Positions 8,639 to 17,662 of a stretch of DNA of 64,000 nt are shown here, piece after piece. The DNA is from Providencia sp. R33. GTDB taxonomy: Bacteria > Pseudomonadota > Gammaproteobacteria > Enterobacterales > Enterobacteriaceae. Location of the stretch: positions 3,844,001 to 3,908,000 of the forward strand of contig NZ_CP072453.1 in NCBI RefSeq assembly GCF_019343475.1, written 5' to 3'. Each line of letters begins with the position of its first letter. The first letter of the stretch is position 1. The notes beneath the pieces are model-generated. The model saw nothing but the letters and a program-made list of their open reading frames with translations. It did no database searches and was not told the DNA's origin. A program made the position numbers and the translations under genes.

Positions 8639-9148
8639 ATGAACATTAAATGGAAAGGAGCAGCCCCGTTTATCTGGCTGATTTTATTTTCACCAGCTAC
8701 ATCCTTATATGCCGCTGATGTGACGATTACAGTGAATGGGAGTGTTGTTGCTAAGCCATGCACTGTTGCAACGACGAGTGCCAATGTTGATTTAGGTGAT
8801 TTATACACTTTCAATTTAATCACTCCAGGCTCTTCCTCAATATGGCACCCCGTTTCATTAGAATTAGTCAATTGCCCAGTAGGAACGTCCACTGTGACTG
8901 CGACTTTCAGCGGTATCGCTGATACGACGGGTTATTATAAAAATCAAGGAACAGCAGGCAACATTCAGCTACAACTCCAAGATACCGCGGGTAATAACTT
9001 AAATAATGGCGCGCAAAAAAAACTGCAAGTTAACGACTCTTCATTATCCATCCGTTTTCCTTTGCAAGTCAGAGCGCTTTCCGTCAAAGGCCAAGCTACC
9101 CAAGGAAACATACAGGCCGTTATTGATGTTACCTATACTTATCAATGA
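8639..9148 (+). CDS. fimG: Minor fimbrial subunit (FimG-like)
   Basis: A 169-residue pilin with a signal peptide ending at SLYAAD, cysteines in AKPCTVA and LVNCPVG, and the terminal strand VIDVTYTYQ. GAGG precedes the ATG. It follows the FimF-like gene by 15 bp and precedes the adhesin by 9 bp. In E. coli the equivalent FimG joins FimF to the FimH adhesin by donating its N-terminal strand. Confidence 0.83.
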   Translation: MNIKWKGAAPFIWLILFSPATSLYAADVTITVNGSVVAKPCTVATTSANVDLGDLYTFNLITPGSSSIWHPVSLELVNCPVGTSTVTATFSGIADTTGYYKNQGTAGNIQLQLQDTAGNNLNNGAQKKLQVNDSSLSIRFPLQVRALSVKGQATQGNIQAVIDVTYTYQ

Positions 9149-9157
9149 GTTAATATT

Positions 9158-10096
9158 ATGAATATAAAAAAATGTGTTCAATTATTTGCAGCAGGTTTAA
9201 CGATTTATACCGTGGGTGTTTCCTCAGGCTATGCTTTCACCTGTACAGATTCTACGGGTAACATATTACAAAGCAGCAATGTCACACAGACTGCGAATGC
9301 TTATGTGAACCTACAACCAAGTGTGCAACCTGGGCAAAATCTAGTCGTCGACTTATCACAATCCATTTCATGTAAAAACGATGCACCAACAACACGTCGG
9401 GACTTGGTGAGTATGATTAGAGGGTCTGCATTTGGTGGGGCACTTGCCAACTTTAATGGCTCACTAAAATACTATGGTATCAACAATACGTTTCCCCTTG
9501 TGCAACCCACGCACCAACAAAGTTTTCCGTCTGGGAATTATACCCCTTGGAATACTCAATTATTCCTAACACCTATTAATGCCGCGGGCGGGATTGCCAT
9601 TAAAAAAGGTACACATTTTGCCACTCTTGTCATGTATCAAGTGGGTTCTAATATTATTGGCGGTGGTAACGTACATACGGCTACCTTTACATGGAACCTC
9701 TACACTAATAATGATGTACTCATTCCTATTGGTGGGTGTGATGTATCTTCACGAAATGTTATTGTAAATTTACCTGAATACCCTGGCACTGCGCCTGTAC
9801 CGCTTTCGGTCCACTGTGCTTCAGGGCAAAACCTGTATTATTATCTTTCAGGAACTACTGATACTCGTTCAAATATTTTTGCGAATACGTTTTCGGGAAC
9901 AAACTCGGCAAAAGGTGTCGGTATTCAACTGGTTCGTAATGGGAATGCAATAGCTGTTAATCAAAAAGTAGCTTTAGGTAGAGTCACTACAGGGGCTGTC
10001 AGCCTTGGCCTAAGTGCACGATATGGACGTACTTCAGGCCAAGTTTCAGCAGGAAAAGTACAGTCTATTATTGGTGTCACTTTTACTTATGACTAG
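9158..10096 (+). CDS. fimH: FimH-like two-domain tip adhesin
   Basis: A 312-residue adhesin that follows E. coli FimH closely. After the signal peptide the mature protein starts FTCTDS; the lectin domain has YVNLQPSVQPGQNLVVDLS and CKNDAP. The pilin domain is highly conserved (GGCDVSSRNVIV, QNLYYYLSGTTD, SIIGVTFTYD). Of the FimH mannose pocket, the N46-D47 pair and D54 are present in CKNDAPTTRRD, but tyrosine-gate Y48 is alanine. The second pocket loop, around FimH 133-142, is glycine-rich and about five residues longer, so N135 and D140 are not obvious. Binding specificity may therefore differ from mannose. Confidence 0.88.
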   Translation: MNIKKCVQLFAAGLTIYTVGVSSGYAFTCTDSTGNILQSSNVTQTANAYVNLQPSVQPGQNLVVDLSQSISCKNDAPTTRRDLVSMIRGSAFGGALANFNGSLKYYGINNTFPLVQPTHQQSFPSGNYTPWNTQLFLTPINAAGGIAIKKGTHFATLVMYQVGSNIIGGGNVHTATFTWNLYTNNDVLIPIGGCDVSSRNVIVNLPEYPGTAPVPLSVHCASGQNLYYYLSGTTDTRSNIFANTFSGTNSAKGVGIQLVRNGNAIAVNQKVALGRVTTGAVSLGLSARYGRTSGQVSAGKVQSIIGVTFTYD

Positions 10097-10304
10097 AAAA
10101 CAGGCTTAATTAATTTGGGGCTGATAATAAAAAGCAGGAAAAAAAATGCTTTTATCCTACTTTATCAGCAACCTCAAATACCACAATAGGTGGTATTTTT
10201 TACATTCACATGCCAACCTCTTCTCTCGACTCGGTACACTCTCCAAAATTACAGGTATAATCCTCCATTATCTCACTGACAATTTGATTGATGTGGAAAT
10301 AGAA

Positions 10305-10844
10305 ATGGCAAAACTCACCTTACAAGAACAGATGCTACAGGCAGGGCTGGTCACCAGTAAAAAAATGGCCAAAGTCCAAAGAACCGCGAAAAAATCACGA
10401 GTACAAGCTCGTGAGGCTAGAGAAGCAGTAGAAGAAAACAAAAAAGCGCAACTTGAGCGTGATAAGCAGTTGAGCGAGCAGCAAAAACAAGTCGCTTTGT
10501 CGAAAGAATACAAAGCGCAAGTGAAGCAGCTTATCGAAATGAATAAAATTGAGATAGTAAAAGGCGATATTGCGTTTAACTTCACCGACAACAATGTTAT
10601 TAAACAAGTGATGGTAGATAAAACCACGCAAAAACAACTGATTAGTGGGCGTTTGGCGATTGCCCGTTTGGTCATTGATAACAGTGATGTAAATGGATAT
10701 GCAATTATCCCAGCGGTTGTCGCCGATAAAATTACTCAAAGAGATGTCGAGAGTATTGTCTTAAATAATGCATTGAGTGAAGAAGAACTGGATGAAGATG
10801 ATCCGTATGCGGAGTTCCAGATCCCTGATGATTTGATGTGGTAA
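10305..10844 (+). CDS. yaiL: DUF2058 nucleoprotein/polynucleotide-associated protein YaiL
   Basis: A 179-residue protein equal in length to E. coli YaiL. The start at 10305 gives the conserved N-terminus MAKLTLQEQMLQAGL; the longer upstream frame has no family match and is rejected. It has a highly charged helical N-terminal half (KKSRVQAREAREAVEENKKAQ) and a compact C-terminal domain ending in an acidic tail (EEELDEDDPYAEFQIP). It is predicted cytoplasmic and its function is not established. The stop codon overlaps the first bases of a palindromic repeat. Confidence 0.92.
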   Translation: MAKLTLQEQMLQAGLVTSKKMAKVQRTAKKSRVQAREAREAVEENKKAQLERDKQLSEQQKQVALSKEYKAQVKQLIEMNKIEIVKGDIAFNFTDNNVIKQVMVDKTTQKQLISGRLAIARLVIDNSDVNGYAIIPAVVADKITQRDVESIVLNNALSEEELDEDDPYAEFQIPDDLMW

Positions 10845-10970
10845 TACTCGTCATACTTCAAGCTGCAGCGTTGTTGACTGCGTTCATTCGCACTAGTCAC
10901 ATACTTATGTATGCTCCTAGCGTCTCATTCTCTTGTCGCCTAGCTGCAACTTGAATTATTTAGAGTATTA
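10842..10970. repeat. Palindromic intergenic repeat, copy 1 (~129 bp)
   Basis: Its ends are imperfect inverted repeats (TAATACTC...TTCAAGCTGCAG against CTGCAACTTGAA...GAGTATTA). A central block (TCGCACTAGTCACATACTT onwards) recurs almost identically in copy 2 at 10999-11112. It has the build of the long palindromic intergenic elements of enterobacteria (the Yersinia YPAL class, from memory), not an IS: there is no reading frame. Confidence 0.75.
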
Positions 10971-10998
10971 AAGGCAATTTAAAGTATTAAAAGACCGT

Positions 10999-11112
10999 TT
11001 CAAGCTGCAGCGTTGTTGACCGCGTTCATTCGCACTAGTCACATACTTATGTATGCTCCTAGCGTCTCATTCTCTTGTCGCCTAGCTGTAACTTGAATTA
11101 TTTAGAGTATTA
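10999..11112. repeat. Palindromic intergenic repeat, copy 2 (~114 bp)
   Basis: A tandem direct copy of the element at 10842, starting at TTCAAGCTGCAG and ending GAGTATTA, with only a few substitutions (for example GACCGCG for GACTGCG and GCTGTAAC for GCTGCAAC). The outer left terminus of copy 1 is missing here. The pair fills the space between yaiL and the convergent pseudouridine synthase gene. Confidence 0.75.
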
Positions 11113-11133
11113 AAGTTTGGGCTATATAGAGTA

Positions 11134-11832
11134 TTAGAACGGGCTACTATGAATAAAATGAAGTGGTTTTTGGCTAATTGGGTGTGTAAAACGTAGCTCA
11201 CTGGCGTGTAACATCAGCCTTGGCGCGTGTTCTGTACCAGGCAAACACTGACCGCCATATAAATCACATCCCAAAATGGGATGCCCCAAATATTGGCAAT
11301 GAATGCGTAGCTGGTGGGTGCGACCCGTTTCAGGTGTGAGCTGAACTCGTGTTAACGGGATAGTTATACCTTCTTCCATTTTCTGTTGAAAGCGTTCCTT
11401 CACCAAATAACGGGAGCGTGCGGGCTTTCCATTCACTTCACTAATAGACATCCGCGGAAATAGCGCTGGGTCTTTTGCAATCGGTGCATCAATTATCCCT
11501 TCATTATCATCCAAGTGCCCACACAGTAATGCTTGATAAACTTTAGCAACGGTTCGTTGGCTAAACTGCTGGCAAAGTGCTGCGTTGATGGCTTTATTGA
11601 GGGCAATGATCATTAGCCCTGAAGTGCCAAAATCTAAGCGATGGACAAGGGTGCAATCTGGAAATAACGTTACTAATCGATAATGCACAGAATCCAAGTT
11701 CTGGGGATTTTTCCCAGAAAGACTGAGTAGCCCTGATGGTTTATTGATAACCAATAAATATTCGTCTTGATAGAGGATATCAATCTGCTCATGGCAAGGG
11801 GGGGCAATGAAGGTATCAATAATTGTAGACAT
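11134..11832 (-). CDS. RluA-family RNA pseudouridine synthase
   Basis: A 232-residue product from the ATG at 11832. The protein has the RluA/RluC/RluD catalytic motif HRLDFGTSG with the nucleophilic aspartate, the NKPSGLLSLSG strand, and the C-terminal GRTHQLRIHCQYLGHPILG block. It isomerises uridine to pseudouridine in rRNA or tRNA in the cytoplasm. It lacks an S4 domain, as RluA does, and is similar in length to RluA (219), but several positions differ, so it may be a paralogue with another target. It converges on yaiL across the repeat pair. Confidence 0.85.
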   Translation of the reverse strand: MSTIIDTFIAPPCHEQIDILYQDEYLLVINKPSGLLSLSGKNPQNLDSVHYRLVTLFPDCTLVHRLDFGTSGLMIIALNKAINAALCQQFSQRTVAKVYQALLCGHLDDNEGIIDAPIAKDPALFPRMSISEVNGKPARSRYLVKERFQQKMEEGITIPLTRVQLTPETGRTHQLRIHCQYLGHPILGCDLYGGQCLPGTEHAPRLMLHASELRFTHPISQKPLHFIHSSPF

Positions 11833-12012
11833 CGGGTTCTCTAAATAAAGAATGGCAACGAATAATAACGAATTTGCCGTCAATCGTCGCCTTTACACGG
11901 TGGAAAAATTATCATCAAGCTGAAAATCAAAGGCATGGTCTGAGCCTGCATTGTGCTTTATACTGCTGCCAGAGAAACTGAGTTTATAAACGATTAATTA
12001 GGTGGTAATGCA

Positions 12013-12498
12013 ATGAAAGGAACAATCACAACGTGGTTTGACGATAAAGGCTTTGGATTTATCAAAGATGAAAACGGTGATAACCGTTATTTCCATGTGA
12101 TTAAGGTTGCTAACCCTGAACTGATCAAAAAAGGCGCTGAAGTCACCTTTGAACCCACAACTAACAATAAAGGTTTGTCTGCTTTTGCTGTCAAAGTGAT
12201 CCCTGAGAGCAAGTATATTTTTATTGCAGGTGAGCGTTTAAAACTCACTGCGATTAAATCTTTCCTCGTTTACAGTGAAGAAGTTCCTGCGGATGCGGGT
12301 ATTGATAAAGCGAATACCGTGTTATCGGTCGGTGCATTGATGAGTAGTATTCGCCCAAAAACGGAAGTTAAGCCCGGTGATATGCGCTCACTGAAAAAAT
12401 TAGCCATCACCACACTGCATGGAACGACGTTGACGTTTTCAGAAGATGAAATAGATATTGAAGAGACAGTAAAACGATTGAATTCATGCAAGAATTAG
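12013..12498 (+). CDS. Cold-shock-domain protein with C-terminal extension
   Basis: A 161-residue protein. The first ~66 residues form a cold-shock domain: ITTWFDDKGFGFIKDENG with the RNP1 motif KGFGFI and an RNP2-like RYFHV in place of the usual VFVHF. The rest (IAGERLKLTAIKSFLVYSEE onwards) is a soluble domain with no motif I recognise. It probably binds single-stranded nucleic acid. It is monocistronic; a hairpin follows at 12524. It is not a classical ~70-residue CspA paralogue. Confidence 0.8.
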   Translation: MKGTITTWFDDKGFGFIKDENGDNRYFHVIKVANPELIKKGAEVTFEPTTNNKGLSAFAVKVIPESKYIFIAGERLKLTAIKSFLVYSEEVPADAGIDKANTVLSVGALMSSIRPKTEVKPGDMRSLKKLAITTLHGTTLTFSEDEIDIEETVKRLNSCKN

Positions 12499-12523
12499 TA
12501 TTTAGATAGACCTGAAAATTAAG

Positions 12524-12557
12524 CACTGAAGCGCTACCTTTGATGGCGCTTTTAGTG
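12524..12557 (+). terminator. Hairpin terminator after the cold-shock-domain gene
   Basis: CACTGAAGCGC (12524-12534) pairs with GCGCTTTTAGTG (12546-12557) with one unpaired base, and T residues lie in the 3' arm. It is 26 bp past the stop codon. Confidence 0.55.
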
Positions 12558-13280
12558 AGATGTTTTTTAATAAATCCCTTCTTTTATTTCAATATTATAA
12601 TATTGATTGTTCTTCTAGGTGAATCCACTTACTATCGGTGCTTTGTTTTAAAGGCGTTGATTTCCCTTTTGGTCTTAAGCGCGTATTCACCTAAATATCG
12701 AAAATAAATTTGATTTACGCATACTCGAAATATGGGTAATGATGAATATGGCATGTAAAGAGGCTGATAGCCTTACTTTTCCTTAGCCTCTAATTGATTT
12801 ATTAAGATGAATTTTTGTTTATTTAGAGATATATACTGAGTTTGTTATTACTGTTAATGAGTAAAAACCAAAACTATCTATGTTTATAGTTTATTGTTTT
12901 ACTCATATTATGAGTTCATGTGATTAAAATTAATGTACTTTGTGTCAATTTGTAATTCAATGTAACTTTATGTGTTTTAATCCTTATAAGAGTAATTACT
13001 CGCTTGGAATTACACGCAATAATACCCGCCATAAATTAAAATATACTAATAATATTTAATTAATATATTTATCAGGTAGTTAATTATCTATTCCTTATCT
13101 TAAATACCCATGTAATGCGTATATCAATAAGTTAAAGTGATCAATACTCATCATTTAATAGGCTGCGACTATCAAATTTCGCTGTTTGATCGGTATAAAC
13201 GTTTTTACTCTTATTTCAATGTATTTATTATTAATGAGAATTAAATGTTTAATTAATTATTTTATATTGGAGTGTAGTTA
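12558..13280. other. AT-rich leader region of the ECP operon
   Basis: About 720 bp, very A/T-rich, with no supported gene on either strand. The right part carries the CTATCAA/TTTGATCG/AAACG motif (13169-13203) shared with the type 1 operon. Long A/T-rich leaders of this kind are typical of H-NS-silenced fimbrial operons; that regulation is inference. Confidence 0.4.
13169..13203 (+). promoter_or_regulatory. Shared bipartite motif upstream of the second MrpJ-like gene
   Basis: CTATCAA, 9 bp, TTTGATCG, 4 bp, AAACG followed by T-rich sequence, ending about 80 bp before the ATG at 13281. The parts match those at 2818-2853 exactly, apart from the spacer length. ATCAAA and TTTGAT within it are inverted, as in a dyad operator. 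Confidence 0.45.
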
Positions 13281-13601
13281 ATGAAATCTAATATAATCAG
13301 TAGTCATGTTGGTATTTTCTTAAGGCGATCCCGTAAAGAAAAAAATATGACAGGAAAACAGTTGGCTAAATTAATGAATGTTAGCCAACAACAAATTTCG
13401 CGTTATGAAATAGGAACTACATCTATTACGCTAGATCAATTAGAACAATTTTTGAGAATACTGGATAAAAGATGGATAGATGTAATTCGGTTTCTTGAAG
13501 ATGAATCAGTGGTTGGAATAAAAACAGAAAAAAATGAAAGTAAAAATAAATATCTTTCATGGAAAGGCTATTCTACTAAAAGCTTTATAAATAACTTCTA
13601 A
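13281..13601 (+). CDS. MrpJ-like XRE-family fimbrial regulator (operon 2)
   Basis: A 106-residue helix-turn-helix protein (FLRRSRKEKNMTGKQLAKLMN, then SQQQISRYEIG). GGAG lies 9 bases before the ATG. It lies 136 bp before ecpA on the same strand. In E. coli the ecp operon is controlled by the LuxR-type EcpR; no such gene is present here, and this MrpJ-like gene takes the leading position. It may link pilus expression with motility, by analogy with MrpJ. Confidence 0.85.
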   Translation: MKSNIISSHVGIFLRRSRKEKNMTGKQLAKLMNVSQQQISRYEIGTTSITLDQLEQFLRILDKRWIDVIRFLEDESVVGIKTEKNESKNKYLSWKGYSTKSFINNF

Positions 13602-13737
13602 TTATTAGGGTAATCCGAATAAAATAATCAGATTTTCTGATTATTTTATTGATTATATTTTATAAAAAGCACGGTTAAAAGTGTTTTTTATACTATGTAA
13701 TTATTTTTTGATATAAATTTAAATTAGAGAGAATAAT

Positions 13738-14346
13738 ATGTTAAATAAAAAAATGGCATCTGTTTTGCTATCAACAGTTATTGCTGCTTCTTTTGCAACC
13801 GTTGCTAATGCCGATACACGTACTGCTCAAGCGACTGCGACTTGGCAAGCAACAGCAATTAAAGATACAACAAGTATGTTAGTTGTTACTCCATTAAAAA
13901 GTTTAACGTTTAATTATGCTGAAGGCCAAAAAAGCTTTAACCAGCAAAATGGTGCATTCGACATTGCAATTCAAGGACAAGCTGGCGCTACAGATTTTAA
14001 ATTAGCATCAAAAATTATTGCTAACACATTAGCAAGAACAACTGATGATTCCAAATTAACGGTTGGTGTTAAATGGAATGGCGAAGATCTAAATAAAAAT
14101 ACAGATTTAGTCTTAATTGATACATCAAAAGGTTTAACTTCTGGTTTAGATAATTTAGCAGCTGATGGTATCTACAATGGTTCTGATCGTGCTACAGACC
14201 GTGGTGAATTCACCTTTGTTATTGCAAGTGCTGAAGCGGCTGGTGCAGCAACAGACTTTAAAGCATTGACAGACGGTACATGGGATGGTGATGTGAAAGT
14301 TCAATTTACCGCAACTTGGGACGGTACTTTTACTCCAGCTCCTTAA
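13738..14346 (+). CDS. ecpA: Common pilus (ECP/Mat) major subunit EcpA
   Basis: A 202-residue pilin that closely follows E. coli EcpA/MatB: a signal peptide ending VANAD, then QATATWQATAIKDTTSMLVV, the TPLKSLTFNYAEG stretch, FTFVIASAEA, and DVKVQFTATWDG near the end. This is an alpha-fimbrial (CS1/CFA-like) pilin that lacks the usual fimbrial cysteine pair. It has a short TFTPAP tail after the TWDG strand. It is first of five ecp genes in the standard order. Confidence 0.93.
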   Translation: MLNKKMASVLLSTVIAASFATVANADTRTAQATATWQATAIKDTTSMLVVTPLKSLTFNYAEGQKSFNQQNGAFDIAIQGQAGATDFKLASKIIANTLARTTDDSKLTVGVKWNGEDLNKNTDLVLIDTSKGLTSGLDNLAADGIYNGSDRATDRGEFTFVIASAEAAGAATDFKALTDGTWDGDVKVQFTATWDGTFTPAP

Positions 14347-14438
14347 TTATCCCTTTATTGGATAATTGAATACTACGATAAAGATACTATAGGGAAATAA
14401 TATCTTTATCGTTATTCCTTTCTTAGAAATTTATGATT

Positions 14439-15122
14439 ATGAAAAAAATAACATTAGCATTAATTTTATTATCATGGCTCCCATTAAAAAATAGCTTCGC
14501 TGTTAATGTGGGGAATATTACTGAGATAATACCATCCGATGAAGACACAATAGCGAAAGAAATTGAAAATACAGTTGATACAGCAAGATTGGTAAATCTA
14601 ACAATCGAAAAAATTGACTCTCCACTTGAAAATGGAAAGGTTATTCCTGTCAATGATCCTAATGAAATATTGTCAACACCAGCTAATTTAATTCTTCCTG
14701 GTAAAGCAAAAGATGTTTTTAAAATTATTTATCAGGGGCCAAAGGATGATAAAGAACGTTATTACAGATTGAATTGGAAAGATGACCCTATTGGTGAAAG
14801 TGGGGTTACGCAAAGTTCAAAATCTGCATCAGCAACAACATCGGCAACAATTAGTACGATTTTAGTTGTCGCACCAAGAATTGAAAATTTTAATTACCAA
14901 TATATTAATTCCCAGGTTGCGAATACGGGTAATAGTTCTTTTCGTGTTGTGGCTTCAGGACCTTGTTTAGCAGAAAAACAAAAATATGCAGTGGATGGTG
15001 TTTGCCGTGAGCGATATTACCTTATGCCACATTTAGCCGTTAAATTGCAATTTGTCGATCTCTCAAATAAAAAATCAAGCGTAGGTATTTGGCACAAAGG
15101 AGAGTTCATTGTTGTCAAATAA
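14439..15122 (+). CDS. ecpB: ECP pilus periplasmic chaperone EcpB
   Basis: About 227 residues. A second ATG six bases upstream (14433) is possible; the MKKITLALILLSW start gives a normal signal peptide. The protein has the alpha-chaperone layout: TPANLILPGKAKDVFKIIYQG and KDDKERYYRLNWKD resemble the RxYR-type conserved strand, and the C-terminal domain holds a cysteine pair (GPCLAEKQ ... GVCRERYYLMP). It stabilises EcpA/EcpD before delivery to the EcpC usher. Confidence 0.88.
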   Translation: MKKITLALILLSWLPLKNSFAVNVGNITEIIPSDEDTIAKEIENTVDTARLVNLTIEKIDSPLENGKVIPVNDPNEILSTPANLILPGKAKDVFKIIYQGPKDDKERYYRLNWKDDPIGESGVTQSSKSASATTSATISTILVVAPRIENFNYQYINSQVANTGNSSFRVVASGPCLAEKQKYAVDGVCRERYYLMPHLAVKLQFVDLSNKKSSVGIWHKGEFIVVK

Positions 15123-15141
15123 TGAAGAATGGACTTAAATC

Positions 15142-17637
15142 ATGCGTAAGAGTGCTATTGCTTTATCAATATTGAGTATTATATTTTCGAATTCGATTAA
15201 TGCTGATGAAATGAAAAGTATTAAGATTGGCGGATATATTATTCCTCCTGCATTTGTGAGTGCATTGGAGGAAGGAATGTCTGTACCTGTTTTTTTACGT
15301 CTGAATGATGAGGCTAAAAAAAGCCAGAGTGAAAGCAAAATTGCGGATGCAGTTATTGTCATTGATCAGGATAAAATTAAATTATCAAGTCTTCATCTCA
15401 TTGATAATGATCAGGGTGCGAAACTTAATAACTTATTAGTTGATAAGCTTGAAAGTAAGCAAAATGCCATTTTTAATGAAAATAATGGCATTGTTATTGA
15501 TAACAATGCCGTTCTTCAATTAAATATCTCTTCATTCAACCTATCATTAGATGTTGATAAATCCGCATTTGCAGCAAAAGAGCATGCGAGACAATCTGTC
15601 TTAGGAAATTCTTCAGTTAATTCACTTTCAGCCGTCGCCAATTATGATTTAGGTGTATTTCAGAGCAGAGTCAAAGACGCGAAAGACTCATCAAGTAGCT
15701 ATTTTAATTTAGATGCCTTATTTGCTGCCGCAGAGCACCATTTTAATGTAAATGCTTCGGCTTACAGTATTGGAAAATCGAACTCGAACGTTGAGCTTTA
15801 CCGTGCAATGTATGAACGCGATTTTAATGGATTTCGCTTTGCGCTAGGTTTAATGAGCACATGGAATTTACAATCGATTGCCAGTTTAACCGCCCTCAGT
15901 AGCAGTAAAATTTATGCCGCTTCCATCGGAAATAATTCATCCAGTATGGTAGTAAACAAACAACAGTCGTTAACGCCCATTTATGCTTTTTTAAATAGCC
16001 CTGGGGAAGTGCGTATTTACCGCCAAGGTAAATTATTAAATATTCAAAATTTCCCGATGGGTAATTTTGAAGTTGATACGAGCGTATTGCCTTATGGTAT
16101 TTATGAAGTCACTATCGAAACGGTTGTTGATGGAAAAGTTGTCACTACGCAGCACCAAACAATTAATAAATCCTTCGGTGCAATAACGGGAAATTACGAC
16201 AAGCTAAATTGGGAAATTTACGGTGGATATATTGATTTTGATAAGCGCCATTATGTAAGAGGTGAGGGCTCACATAGCCAGACCCCTGAAAAAAGTTATT
16301 TAGCGGGTGTTTCTTTTGCCTATAACTTCCCGGTGTTATCGGGTGTTCGTTTCCAAATGTCCAACTATGGGTTTGATAAATTTGTTGTACAAGAAACAAG
16401 TGTTAATGCCTCTTTAAATAACTATATTTCAGTTGCTTGGCAAGGCATGTTAGAAAATCATGGTAGCCATCGTAATATTGCAACGATTTCAGTCAATATC
16501 CCCGAGGGGTACGGTTCTTTATGGGCATCTAAAGAAAAGACCGTCGTGACGGGCGATTTACCACTTTATGATGCGGATAGTTATTCTTATGGCGGTACCA
16601 TTAATTTTGACAAAATTATTGATAGAACAGGCTCGTTTACTATCAGTAATACCAAAGACCGCCGTGTTGGCAGTGACTCAATTAACTATGAATACGCCAA
16701 TACATTATTCTCTGGTCGTTATGGCACAGTAGGGTTAAGGGCGGGTGTTCAGCGTTATCATTATGATAATCAAAACAGTACCAACGAAAAATATGTGAAT
16801 CTTGACTTCTCTTTGCCGCTCTCTACATGGCTTAGCACTGGCGTTTCTTCGACAAACGGGAACGTAAAAGCCAATATTTATGCGAATAAGAATTTTGAAG
16901 ACTCTGTGATTACCAATGCGGGGGTTTCAGTTTCAAAATTAGTTCGTGATAAAGATAATGGCGAGTCTGATTTTTCAACGCTAGGTTATGCGTCTTACGA
17001 CACGAAATATAATTCAGGGACTGTGACGATTAATAGGCCTGATAATAACCGACTCAATGGTAACTTAACTTCACGTGGTTCAGTGGCCTACAGTAACGGA
17101 ATGATCACGCCGAGCGGACAGCAAGGTAAATCTGGCGTCATTATTAACTCAGATATTAAAGGTAGTGGCAGCATGGTGGCTAAAGTGAATGGCCAAAACT
17201 ACCCAATCAGTGGGAAAAATACGTTTATTCCATTGTCTCCTTATTCTGACTATGACATCCAATTAATGAACGATGGTAAATCAAAAGACAGTTTTGATAT
17301 TGTCTCTGGCCGGAATAAATCCGTCACATTATATCCTGGAAATATTGCTCTTTATCAACCCGAAGTCAGGCAATTAGTGACCGTATTTGGTCGTCTGAAA
17401 TCCCCTAATGGTGAATATATAAAATATGCCTCCATTCGAAACCACATCGGTCGAACAAAAACAGACCAAAATGGTGAGTTTTCCATGGACGTTGATGTTC
17501 GATATCCCGTGATATCACTATTACAAGACGACCAACAGACTATTTGCGAAGCCGATTTAAACCTGCAAGGTGCACGCGGTGCATTATGGGTTGGTGAGGT
17601 GACTTGTGAGCCTCAAGAAGCATTTGCTAAACGTTAA
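15142..17637 (+). CDS. ecpC: ECP pilus outer membrane usher EcpC
   Basis: An 831-residue alpha-type usher: a signal peptide (SIALSILSIIFSNSINAD), an N-terminal domain opening KIGGYIIPPAFVSALEEG, a long beta-barrel, a plug-like segment GEVRIYRQGKLLNIQNFPMG, and C-terminal domains with a cysteine pair (TICEADL ... VTCEPQ). It forms the assembly channel for the ECP fibre. It sits 19 bp after ecpB and 25 bp before ecpD. Confidence 0.9.
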   Translation: MRKSAIALSILSIIFSNSINADEMKSIKIGGYIIPPAFVSALEEGMSVPVFLRLNDEAKKSQSESKIADAVIVIDQDKIKLSSLHLIDNDQGAKLNNLLVDKLESKQNAIFNENNGIVIDNNAVLQLNISSFNLSLDVDKSAFAAKEHARQSVLGNSSVNSLSAVANYDLGVFQSRVKDAKDSSSSYFNLDALFAAAEHHFNVNASAYSIGKSNSNVELYRAMYERDFNGFRFALGLMSTWNLQSIASLTALSSSKIYAASIGNNSSSMVVNKQQSLTPIYAFLNSPGEVRIYRQGKLLNIQNFPMGNFEVDTSVLPYGIYEVTIETVVDGKVVTTQHQTINKSFGAITGNYDKLNWEIYGGYIDFDKRHYVRGEGSHSQTPEKSYLAGVSFAYNFPVLSGVRFQMSNYGFDKFVVQETSVNASLNNYISVAWQGMLENHGSHRNIATISVNIPEGYGSLWASKEKTVVTGDLPLYDADSYSYGGTINFDKIIDRTGSFTISNTKDRRVGSDSINYEYANTLFSGRYGTVGLRAGVQRYHYDNQNSTNEKYVNLDFSLPLSTWLSTGVSSTNGNVKANIYANKNFEDSVITNAGVSVSKLVRDKDNGESDFSTLGYASYDTKYNSGTVTINRPDNNRLNGNLTSRGSVAYSNGMITPSGQQGKSGVIINSDIKGSGSMVAKVNGQNYPISGKNTFIPLSPYSDYDIQLMNDGKSKDSFDIVSGRNKSVTLYPGNIALYQPEVRQLVTVFGRLKSPNGEYIKYASIRNHIGRTKTDQNGEFSMDVDVRYPVISLLQDDQQTICEADLNLQGARGALWVGEVTCEPQEAFAKR

Positions 17638-17662
17638 TTATCTCTTTAAAGGCTAATTTAAT

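Noticed and set aside
10146..10304. N-terminal extension of yaiL
   Set aside because: YaiL homologues begin at MAKLTLQEQ (10305). The extension has no family similarity or RBS.
10268..10739. Two minus-strand frames of 114-135 codons across yaiL
   Set aside because: They are antisense shadows of the lysine/glutamate-rich yaiL coding sequence.
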